This document shows positions 5,930-12,314 of a stretch of DNA of 12,314 bases, piece after piece. The first letter of the stretch is position 1. The number at the start of each line of letters is the position of its first letter. The stretch is taken from NCBI GenBank assembly GCA_965369945.1, contig CBDUST010000117.1, positions 1-12,314 of the forward strand, given 5' to 3'. Origin of the DNA: JADFNO01 sp965369945 (lineage in GTDB: Bacteria; Planctomycetota; Phycisphaerae; Phycisphaerales; SM1A02). Under the pieces are notes generated by a model. It saw only the letters and a program-made list of their open reading frames with translations, was not told where the DNA came from and made no database searches. The position numbers were made by a program, and so were the translations under genes.

Positions 5930-8035
5930 ATGAGATCACACGCCAACCGACGTTTCCGTTCTTGGTGCGCACTCCCGGTGGGCGCTGCCCTGCTGGGAGC
6001 CAGCGCGCTCAACGCGCAGATCTCCTTCACGGAGGTCGCCGACGATGTCGGCCTGGGCGTAGAGTTCTATGCGAGCCCGCACATCCATGGCCTCGGCGTC
6101 GCCTGGATCGACTTCAACGCGGACGGCTGGCCGGATCTCATCGCCACCAACGGCTACGGCTTCGATGTGCATCTCTACCAGAACAACGGCGGTACGTTCA
6201 CGCTGGTCGACGAGTTGCTGCCTGCGCTGCCGACCTACGAGACGATGGCTGCGATCTTCGCCGACTACGACAACGACGGCGATCAGGATATCTATCTCAT
6301 CACCGACAACGAGTTGCTGGAGCTGAACAATCCGAATAACCCCACGCACGGACCGCCGAACATGCTGCTTAAGAACCTGTGGGTCGAGAACGGCAATGCC
6401 CTGAGCGAGCCGCTGTTCGTGGACGTGACCGAGGCAGCCGGGGTCAGCGACACAGACCCCAAAGCAGAGGGCGAGTACAACGCCTATCGAGCCGCCACCG
6501 GATCCTGGGTCGACTACGACCGTGACGGCTGGCTCGATCTCTTCGTCGGCCACTGGGCTGCGGCCCATCCGGGCGAGCCGTACGTCAAGGACCGGCTCTA
6601 CCGAAACAACCAGAACGGGACCTTCACGGATGTCACCGAGGCTGCCGGAATCCACGTCGGGGAGGACCCGACCAAGCTGCGGTCCACCCTGGCCATGATC
6701 GCCGCTCACCTCGACGACGACCTGTGGCCGGACCTCTACGTCAGCAACTTCATCGATGATGCCCCCTATCACTACGACTTCCACTACCGGAACAACAAGG
6801 ACGGGACGTTCTCCGACGTCACCAGCCTCTCCCCGGGCGTCGGCGATGACGCGATTTCGGCCATGGGGATCACGGTCGGCGACATCGAGCTGGACGGGGA
6901 CTGGGACCTGTACATAACGGACATCTACGCTCTCGACGACGCCGGGCCGGTAGGGAACCCGCTGTATCTCGGCAACGGTGACGGGACCTTCGCCGACAAC
7001 TCGGCGGACATCGCCGGCCTGCAGGCGGCTAACTCCTGGGGCGTGCACTTCATCGATGCCGATCACGACCGCTACGAGGACCTCTTTGTGGCCACGATGG
7101 GTGCCTTGACCCAACTCTTCTATTCCAACGACCACGACGCGACCTTCACCGATATCTCGGCCGAAGCCGGCTTCGCCGGCCCTACGAACAGCCGCGGCTC
7201 GGCGATGGCCGACTACGACGCTGACGGTGACCTCGACATCGTGGTCAACATCAGGAACAGCTCGCTAAGGCTCTACCAGAACAACACCGCCAACGCCGGC
7301 CACTGGCTCCAGGTGGACCTGAACGCCATCTACAGCAACCGCGACGCGATCGGCACGCTGGTGCAGGTCACTGCCGGGGGCGAAACGATGATGCGGCAGG
7401 TCCTCGGCGCCACCAGCGGGCACGGGCAAGACAGCCTCGTCCCCCACTTCGGTCTGGGTGAAGCGACCTCGGCGACGTCCGTGGTGATCCTCTGGCCCAG
7501 CGGCATCGTGGACACACTGTTGGACGTGCCGGCGGATCAGGTTGTGACCGTAACGGAGTGCGAAACCCAACTCGACGACTGCAGCGTTGGTCCCCGCGAG
7601 TTCAGCGCGTTCCGTGGTTTCTACGGCTCCGGTGACCTGGACAGCCTTTCGGAATCCGATGACGACAAGCTGTGCTACAACCCGGGCATTGTGCTCTTTC
7701 CAAACGAAGCTCCGATCACACTGGACTTCACGACAATCTTGCCCGTCGATTCTCCATCGACACTCGACGTGACGATCGAATCGTCGGCGAACACCGTCGG
7801 TTTGGGACTCACATTTTCATTCTGGAACTTCAACACGAACTCCTGGGACGTTGTTGGCACCGACACGCAATCGCTCAACGCCGATACGGTCAGGACGTTC
7901 GCCGGCAATCCGGCGGATCATGTAGAGCCCGGTACTGGTGAAGTGAGGACTCGATACGAAGTTCGTCAAGCGGGCATTATATTCATATTCCCATGGACGG
8001 ATTGCGTTGACCAGGTCTTCTGGACATTCAGCTGA
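5930..8035 (+). CDS. Secreted FG-GAP/VCBS repeat protein with ASPIC/UnbV domain and shared C-terminal module
   Basis: Predicted exported beta-propeller protein, 701 residues from ATG 5930 (ATG 5927 is equally possible). The start is set by AGGAG at 5917-5921. The signal peptide has an Arg-rich n-region (RRFR) and ends near ALNAQ. Calcium-binding loops of FG-GAP/VCBS type include DFNADGWPD (61-69), DYDNDGDQD (112-120), DYDRDGWLD (195-203) and DYDADGDLD (428-436). An ASPIC/UnbV domain follows at about 457-540 (SNRDAIGT, FGLG, WPSG), then the shared C-terminal module at 557-701. It has the same architecture as the minus-strand FG-GAP gene, but the propellers are clearly diverged while the modules are nearly alike at DNA level. 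The first three quarters have a hand-counted GC of about 60-68% per line, against about 54% in the module. It converges with the dehydrogenase gene. A binding or adhesion role is inferred. Confidence 0.9.
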   Translation: MRSHANRRFRSWCALPVGAALLGASALNAQISFTEVADDVGLGVEFYASPHIHGLGVAWIDFNADGWPDLIATNGYGFDVHLYQNNGGTFTLVDELLPALPTYETMAAIFADYDNDGDQDIYLITDNELLELNNPNNPTHGPPNMLLKNLWVENGNALSEPLFVDVTEAAGVSDTDPKAEGEYNAYRAATGSWVDYDRDGWLDLFVGHWAAAHPGEPYVKDRLYRNNQNGTFTDVTEAAGIHVGEDPTKLRSTLAMIAAHLDDDLWPDLYVSNFIDDAPYHYDFHYRNNKDGTFSDVTSLSPGVGDDAISAMGITVGDIELDGDWDLYITDIYALDDAGPVGNPLYLGNGDGTFADNSADIAGLQAANSWGVHFIDADHDRYEDLFVATMGALTQLFYSNDHDATFTDISAEAGFAGPTNSRGSAMADYDADGDLDIVVNIRNSSLRLYQNNTANAGHWLQVDLNAIYSNRDAIGTLVQVTAGGETMMRQVLGATSGHGQDSLVPHFGLGEATSATSVVILWPSGIVDTLLDVPADQVVTVTECETQLDDCSVGPREFSAFRGFYGSGDLDSLSESDDDKLCYNPGIVLFPNEAPITLDFTTILPVDSPSTLDVTIESSANTVGLGLTFSFWNFNTNSWDVVGTDTQSLNADTVRTFAGNPADHVEPGTGEVRTRYEVRQAGIIFIFPWTDCVDQVFWTFS
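7598..8035 (+). repeat. C-terminal module copy B (in second FG-GAP gene)
   Basis: This stretch encodes 145 residues, from EFSAFRGF to FWTFS, with cysteines at module positions 26 and 136. By eye it is about 80% identical in protein to copy C. The bases at 7947-8025 are a perfect inverted match (79 bases) to 8402-8480 in copy C. Copies B and C face each other and so form the arms of a long inverted repeat. Confidence 0.92.
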
Positions 8036-8388
8036 GCTATTTTCAAACACACGCCGCGCTTCCTTGATGTCCGTCTCCCTCATCTCGGCCAGCAGGCCAA
8101 GATTTGAGATGTACCGCCCGTAGCGCCGATCGCCGGTCGCGAAGGGGGGCGACGGCGCCGATGGTGCCGTCGCCATCAAAGTCGGGTGGACCACCCGCAG
8201 GGAATGCTCCGCGATCTACTATCTAAGCAGAAGCTACCGCCTACGGGCGTCAAACCAAGAGGTTGCGTTTGACTCGTGAGGTCAACAGTCGCCCCGTCTG
8301 GGCATGGGTGCGGACAACGTAGGTCGCACAAAAACCGGGCGCCAATTTGACGCCCGGTGAATAACGTTGATGTCCGCTAATCCAGTCG
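8036..8388. other. Spacer between convergent genes
   Basis: This 353-base spacer separates the two arms of the long inverted module repeat. It contains the terminator of the dehydrogenase gene at 8330-8358. On the minus strand at about 8150-8190 a short frame reads PDFDGDGTIGAV, which resembles a dockerin-type calcium loop and may be a relic. No terminator with a T-run is visible for the plus-strand FG-GAP gene. I recognise no intact gene here. Confidence 0.5.
8330..8358 (-). terminator. Rho-independent terminator of the dehydrogenase gene
   Basis: ACCGGGCGCC (8334-8343) pairs with GACGCCCGGT (8349-8358) with one internal mismatch and a 5-base loop. On the minus strand the stem is followed by five T residues (A residues at 8330-8334). 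It lies about 30 bases after the dehydrogenase stop, and its sequence closely matches the terminator of the protease gene. Confidence 0.75.
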
Positions 8389-8829
8389 CTAGCCAACTGT
8401 CGTCCAGAAGACCTGGTCAACGCAATCCGTCCATGGGAATATGAATATAATGCCCGCTTGACGAACTTCGTATCGAGTCCGCACTTCGCCAGTACCCGGC
8501 TCTACATGATCCGCCGGTGTGCCGGAAAATGTCCTGACCGTATCGACGCCGTTCGTTTGCGTTGCTGTGCCAACAATATCCCACGAATTCGTGTTGAAGT
8601 TCCAGAATGAGAATGTAAGTCCCAGACCGACAGTGTTCGCCGACGATTCGATCGTCACGTCGAGTGTCGATGGCGAATCGTTTGGTAACGTTCCTATGAA
8701 ATCTAGCGTGATCGGAGCTTCGGTTGGATTGAGTACGATCCCTGGGTTGTAGCAGAGCTTGTTGTCATCCGATTCCTGAACGGAGTTGAGATTCCCGGAA
8801 ACATGGAATCCGCGGAACACATCGACGTC
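8389..8829 (-). repeat. C-terminal module copy C (in dehydrogenase gene)
   Basis: This stretch encodes 146 residues, from DVDVFRGF to FWTTVG, with both conserved cysteines. It is the closest match to copy B, including a perfect 79-base stretch at 8402-8480. Similarity to copy D continues beyond the stop codon into the terminator at 8330-8358. The boundary with the propeller is a short LTPPG linker. Confidence 0.92.
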
Positions 8830-10068
8830 GCCGGGTGGAGTTAGATTTGTTTCCAGGACAAGCCTGAACACCTCTCCGCACGTGGTACTGCAGCGATCGA
8901 CGATGTACAGGTTCCCGTCGTTGTCCTCGCCGAAGGAGGCAATGGCGCCGATAGAAAACCCGTCGGACGAAGGCGACAGCTCAGCCGTGCGCTCGGTGAA
9001 GTCGATCATGTTCTCGCCGTCGAAGATAAAGCTCCAGGTGCGGGCGCTCCCGAAGTCGCCGAAGAAGTATGTACCCTGGAGGCTGGGGATCGCGCTGCCG
9101 CGATAGACGTACCCGCCGGTGATCGAGAAGCCCAAGCCATGGGAATACTCGTGGATGGGATCGGTCAGGTCAGGCGAGAAGCAGGCACAAGCGCCTGCGG
9201 GACACCCGGGCGGGCAATGGTTTCCTTCCATGCAGTCCCACCCATAGTTTTCCGCGCCAGTACTGTCAGCCGACTGAAAGTTGATCTCCTCCCACGTGAA
9301 CTGGCCGACATCGGCGATATACAAGTCGCCCGTCGCTCGATCGAAGCTCGACCGCCAGGGGTTGCGAAGTCCATAGGCCCAGATCTCATCAATGCCGACC
9401 TCGTCCACGAACGGATTGTCGGCGGGTATGCCGTAATTGCCGGCATCGTTGGCGTCGACGTCGATGCGTAGCATCTTGCCCAGCATCGTGCCGGTAATAT
9501 TCTGGGCTCGCGCGCTCGGGTCGCAGGAGCTGCCACCGTCGCCGGTGGCGATGTACAAGTACCCGTCGTTGGGACCGAAGCCTATCCACCCGCCGTTGTG
9601 GTTGGTAAATGGCTGGCTGATCGTCATCAACGTGAACCCGCTGGCCGCGTCTGCCACGTCCGGATCAGCCGAGACGGAGTAGCGACGAATGGTAGTGGCA
9701 GAGGCGTTGTTGGTGTAATCGACGTAAAAGAAGCCGTTGCTCTGGTAGTCGGGGTGGAAGGCGAGCCCCAGCAGGCCGCGCTCGTCGAAGCTGTTGGCGG
9801 GGCCAGCCACCAGGGCGTCAATATCCAGAAACGGTGTTCCCAGCACGGTCCCGCTGACGAGGTCGAGGATCTTGATCACCCCACGCTGCTCGACGATGAA
9901 CAGACGCGTCGAGTCGCCCGGTGCATGAGTGACAAAGATCGGCCGGTTCAGACCGCTGGCGACGCGGACTGTGGTCAGGGGGACAATGCCGCCTGCGGCG
10001 ATTGCGCCTTGACTGCAAAGTAGGCAGGAGGAGGTAACTGCGAGTGCGGCGGCTGCTTTGAGGAGCAT
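8389..10068 (-). CDS. Secreted PQQ-type glucose/sorbosone dehydrogenase-like protein with shared C-terminal module
   Basis: Predicted exported protein of 559 residues. ATG 10068 has AGGA eight bases upstream. A signal peptide (to about residue 25, AIAA) is followed by a six-bladed propeller of the soluble glucose/sorbosone dehydrogenase (GSDH/HHIP-like) family at about 30-405. Supporting landmarks are FxxxxxERGLLGLAFHPDY (94-109), NHNGG (156-160, containing the usual catalytic His), YIATGDGGS (172-180), a calcium/PQQ-region stretch LGKMLRIDVD (196-205), GLRNP (233-237) and DVGQFTWEEIN (253-263). The family oxidises sugars or related alcohols using PQQ in the periplasm or outside the cell, but many members have no tested substrate. 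A Cys-rich insert lies at about 279-297. The shared module occupies 414-559. The gene has its own terminator and follows the protease gene in the same direction with a 411-base gap. Confidence 0.9.
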   Translation of the reverse strand: MLLKAAAALAVTSSCLLCSQGAIAAGGIVPLTTVRVASGLNRPIFVTHAPGDSTRLFIVEQRGVIKILDLVSGTVLGTPFLDIDALVAGPANSFDERGLLGLAFHPDYQSNGFFYVDYTNNASATTIRRYSVSADPDVADAASGFTLMTISQPFTNHNGGWIGFGPNDGYLYIATGDGGSSCDPSARAQNITGTMLGKMLRIDVDANDAGNYGIPADNPFVDEVGIDEIWAYGLRNPWRSSFDRATGDLYIADVGQFTWEEINFQSADSTGAENYGWDCMEGNHCPPGCPAGACACFSPDLTDPIHEYSHGLGFSITGGYVYRGSAIPSLQGTYFFGDFGSARTWSFIFDGENMIDFTERTAELSPSSDGFSIGAIASFGEDNDGNLYIVDRCSTTCGEVFRLVLETNLTPPGDVDVFRGFHVSGNLNSVQESDDNKLCYNPGIVLNPTEAPITLDFIGTLPNDSPSTLDVTIESSANTVGLGLTFSFWNFNTNSWDIVGTATQTNGVDTVRTFSGTPADHVEPGTGEVRTRYEVRQAGIIFIFPWTDCVDQVFWTTVG

Positions 10069-10479
10069 GGTTCGGATCCTTTCTTTCTTCCTTCACCGAG
10101 ATTTTCGATTTGACCTTCGCCCGGCTCTGTCGCCGAGCTGTCCGAGCACAAGTGTAACGCCCCCACGCCGGAAACCTAACTTCCAATCGCTTCCTTTTGA
10201 CCGGAATCGACGGTGACAGGCCAAGTCCTGCCACAAGACGGCCCTCCTGGAGGCCCTGCTGGAGGCCGTGCCGGCCGCTTGGGCATGGGCGATGATCCCC
10301 AAGCCTGCCAACTGTTTCCCGTCCCACAGAGTCTATCTTCGTACGCCTACTCGGGCCAAGAATGGCGATGGCAAGTCCAGGTGACCAACGACAACGGCTC
10401 GACGCCGAAAATAGTAAGAAGAAAACCGGGCGCCCGTTTGGCACCCGGTGAAGAACCCTGATATCGGTTGATCGAATTG
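10069..10479. other. Intergenic region between protease and dehydrogenase genes
   Basis: This 411-base stretch holds the protease terminator at its right side and the dehydrogenase ribosome binding site (AGGA, 10077-10080, minus strand) at its left. A GGCC-rich palindromic patch lies at about 10240-10285. A plus-strand open frame at 10213-10461 runs through the terminator hairpin and shows no recognisable domain, so it is not called. No clear dehydrogenase promoter was found. Confidence 0.45.
10410..10449 (-). terminator. Rho-independent terminator of the protease gene
   Basis: ACCGGGCGCC (10425-10434) pairs with GGCACCCGGT (10440-10449) with one internal mismatch and a 5-base loop. On the minus strand the stem is followed by a T-rich tract (A-rich at 10410-10425). 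It lies about 30 bases after the protease stop and is a close relative of the dehydrogenase terminator. Confidence 0.75.
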
Positions 10480-10920
10480 CTATTCAGTTGTCAACCAGAA
10501 GACATGGTCAATGCAATCGGCCCAGGGGAATAAGAATATGAAGCCCACTTGACGAACTTCGTATCGAGTCCTCACTTCGCCAGTGCCCGGCTCTACATGA
10601 TTCGCCGGATTGCCGGCGAAGGTCCTCTCAACATCGTTGTTGAAGGATTGCCCTGCTGTACCGACTTCATCCCAGGAATTCGTGTTGAAGTTCCAGAATG
10701 AGACTGCGAGTCCCAATCCGCCAGTGTTCCCCGTCGATTCGATCGTCACCTTGACTGACGCTGGAGAATCGTTTGGCAACGTTCCGAAGAAATCCAGGGT
10801 GACCGGAGCTTCTGATGGGTCGAGTGTGATGCCTGGTTTGTAACACAGCTTGTTGTCATCCGATGCCAGAAGAGAGTTGAAATTTCCGGAAGCATGGAAT
10901 CCGCGGAACGCATTGAAGTC
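10480..10920 (-). repeat. C-terminal module copy D (in protease gene)
   Basis: This stretch encodes 146 residues, from DFNAFRGF to FWLTTE, with cysteines at module positions 26 (KLCYKPG) and 136 (DCIDH). It is a more diverged copy, with NTGG in place of the NTVG of the other three, but it keeps all landmarks: SDDNKLCY, EAPVTLDF, NTNSWD, PGTGEVRTRYEV and FPWADC. It is in direct orientation with copies A and C. Confidence 0.92.
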
Positions 10921-11994
10921 GAAGGGTAGAGATTCAGTTGTCTCTGCGCAGAGTTGATCGCGGGCGGCGGCGAAAGAGGCGAGATCTACACGCGTTGCTA
11001 TGTTATTACACGGGCAGTGTGTCGCTATGCCGAGAATCTCGCCATTGCGGATAACTCCGGAACCCGAGTTGCCGAATGTGGCATCGACATTGTGCTGAAA
11101 TAGGTCGGGGAAGTGGTGTGTCACGGTGCCGCCGGAAGTCTGCTGTGTTTGCGAACGCGTGCATTGAGAATCGATCCCGTAGCCCCATATGTCCAAGGCT
11201 TGGCCGGGAACAGGCGGAGCTGTGGCGATGGGGCGGAACTCTCCGTAGCGATCATACGGCTTCTGGCCTAGGTTGTTCGTGCCGGAGATCATCGCAGACC
11301 AATCGTTCCCAACGCCGCCGTTGCTGAAGAGAACCTGGATGATCGGAAACTGGTCGGCGATTGGTGGATTCACCGTATTGCAGTTGCCGAGGGAGTCGGG
11401 CACTCGAAACTGGATGACCATGCCCCCACTCACGCAATGGCCTGCGGAAACGATGCAACTTTGTTCATTCCACACGGATGCACTGCAACCGGCCGGAAAG
11501 AGTCGACAGGACCAATCCTCATCGGAGGGGACGCGATCGTCCGCACCGCATATTCCACACGTCCCTTCAGGGTGCACCACCGCCGCTTCCATAGCGACTT
11601 CATCGATCACGAATCGGTTCTTTGAGGTCCCGGGCGCGGCAACCAGCTCCACGTGCAGCACGCTGCCGTTGAAGTAGGCCGATGAATTGCTCCACATGTC
11701 CATCGCCTCGGCATCGAGCTCCTGCACCTCCATATCCAGCAGCGAGGTGATACGGATGAAGCTGCCAGCCTCGAGCCGAACCCTGGCGAAGTAGACCCGC
11801 AGCCATGCAGCCTCTTCGATGACAATCAGCTCCTCGAACACCGTCTGAGCCGCCGGTGCAGGATTCGCCTGAACGCCGCTATCGAGGCGGTAGTTCTGAA
11901 GCTCGCCGACTGGAAAGTCGGTCGTCTGTTGAGCGAGGGCTGAGGTGGCCAGTGACCCAACGACGAGGGCTATGGCGAATTTCAATGAACGCAT
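10480..11994 (-). CDS. Secreted trypsin-like serine protease with shared C-terminal module
   Basis: Predicted exported endopeptidase of 504 residues. ATG 11994 has GGGAG six bases upstream (12001-12005). A classic signal peptide ends at ALAQ (19-22). Residues about 25-140 are an N-terminal extension of unknown fold (prodomain or beta-sandwich). Residues about 145-350 are a chymotrypsin/trypsin-like S1 domain with an apparently complete triad: His186 in SAGHC, Asp231 in VGNDWS and Ser310 in GNSGSG, the last replacing the usual GDSGGP. Several cysteines in the protease part (such as 146, 149, 163, 170, 180, 187) suggest disulfides and an extracellular location. The shared module occupies 359-504. 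Specificity cannot be read from the sequence. A terminator follows the gene and a possible promoter lies at 12067-12094, so it may be transcribed alone. It lies upstream of the dehydrogenase gene in the same direction. Confidence 0.9.
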   Translation of the reverse strand: MRSLKFAIALVVGSLATSALAQQTTDFPVGELQNYRLDSGVQANPAPAAQTVFEELIVIEEAAWLRVYFARVRLEAGSFIRITSLLDMEVQELDAEAMDMWSNSSAYFNGSVLHVELVAAPGTSKNRFVIDEVAMEAAVVHPEGTCGICGADDRVPSDEDWSCRLFPAGCSASVWNEQSCIVSAGHCVSGGMVIQFRVPDSLGNCNTVNPPIADQFPIIQVLFSNGGVGNDWSAMISGTNNLGQKPYDRYGEFRPIATAPPVPGQALDIWGYGIDSQCTRSQTQQTSGGTVTHHFPDLFQHNVDATFGNSGSGVIRNGEILGIATHCPCNNIATRVDLASFAAARDQLCAETTESLPFDFNAFRGFHASGNFNSLLASDDNKLCYKPGITLDPSEAPVTLDFFGTLPNDSPASVKVTIESTGNTGGLGLAVSFWNFNTNSWDEVGTAGQSFNNDVERTFAGNPANHVEPGTGEVRTRYEVRQVGFIFLFPWADCIDHVFWLTTE

Positions 11995-12314
11995 CTTGAT
12001 CTCCCATGTGGGTTGCTATTTGCGGGATATCAGCCGCCTAGGACCCGCGCCAGCGGCCGTGACTGGACAATACCATGAGCCATCCGGAATACAAGGATTG
12101 AATCAGGCTCACGAACGTCTTGTTCGCCAGTTATTTGACTTTAGTTGCATTTGGCTGGCAAGATAGGCAGACGGGTGAACTTCGCTCTGTGTTCGCCGGC
12201 GGGTTGATTCGCGGAAATGGGCCAGAATTGGCCAGCAGGGCCAGAAAATCCGAGGCACCCCCGGCCAAACTGGACCAAGCGTCACATCGCCCCGAACGGG
12301 CTTGAGATCGACGT
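11995..12314. other. Right-edge region upstream of the protease gene
   Basis: This stretch contains the protease ribosome binding site at 12001-12005 and a possible promoter at 12067-12094, both on the minus strand. Beyond about 12100 I see no recognisable gene or repeat. Open frames here are short and have no known motif. Confidence 0.45.
12067..12094 (-). promoter_or_regulatory. Possible promoter of the protease gene
   Basis: On the minus strand TTGTAT (12089-12094) and TATTGT (12067-12072) are separated by 16 bases, and the -10 element has a TG one base upstream (extended -10). This is about 75 bases before the protease ATG. The match to consensus is moderate only. Confidence 0.35.

Noticed and set aside
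5936..7135. A 399-codon minus-strand open frame
   Set aside because: It is antisense to the FG-GAP domain. Repeated GAC/GAT loops and high GC keep the opposite frame open; the product is a low-complexity V/D/E-rich sequence with no domain or signal.
7817..8194. A 125-codon minus-strand frame across the spacer
   Set aside because: Most of it is antisense to module copy B. The spacer part has no recognisable domain; only a dockerin-like loop in another frame was kept as a weak finding.
10213..10461. A plus-strand small ORF between protease and dehydrogenase
   Set aside because: It reads through the protease terminator hairpin and lacks a ribosome binding site or recognisable content.
3252..10920. 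The module as a PEP-CTERM, LPXTG or autotransporter-type sorting signal
   Set aside because: The copies end in FW[TL]xx without a 20-residue hydrophobic helix, basic tail or LPXTG box; the hydrophobic GIIFIFPW patch is too short to cross a membrane.

Overview
The window looks like a piece of a high-GC chromosome from a planctomycete-like bacterium, probably environmental. This rests on the gene families, not on any marker gene: secreted FG-GAP/VCBS proteins with ASPIC/UnbV domains, a secreted PQQ-type sugar dehydrogenase, a secreted trypsin-like protease, a broken beta-helix gene, and a recurrent C-terminal tail that I associate from memory with planctomycete exported proteins. No rRNA, tRNA, CRISPR array or transposase gene is visible. 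All six intact genes encode proteins with N-terminal signal peptides, so the whole window is about the cell envelope or exterior.

Layout. At 200-3075 (+) lie two tandem paralogues, each with a signal peptide, a HEAT-like helical region and a von Willebrand factor A domain with an intact metal site. At 3131-3255 is a 125-bp MITE/REP-like palindromic element whose right end contains the stop codon of the next gene. At 3252-5360 (-) is an FG-GAP/ASPIC-UnbV protein, probably initiated further upstream at a CTG codon. The divergent region 5400-5926 holds a possible promoter and a frameshifted, truncated beta-helix gene start. At 5930-8035 (+) is a second FG-GAP/ASPIC-UnbV protein. At 8389-10068 (-) is a glucose/sorbosone (PQQ-type) dehydrogenase. 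At 10480-11994 (-) is a trypsin-like serine protease. The last 320 bases appear non-coding and may contain the protease promoter.

The striking point is that the last four genes, from three different families (two FG-GAP/ASPIC proteins, a dehydrogenase, a protease), all end in the same roughly 146-residue C-terminal module. It has two invariant cysteines and is conserved at DNA level, including a perfect 79-base match between two copies. In genes 5 and 6 the similarity continues past the stop codon into a matching terminator. Genes 4 and 5 are convergent, so their module copies form a large inverted repeat of about 440-bp arms around a 353-bp spacer. The simplest reading is an interchangeable C-terminal cassette, spread by duplication or gene conversion, that probably gives different secreted proteins one common destination or partner. 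That function is inferred and not shown by the sequence.
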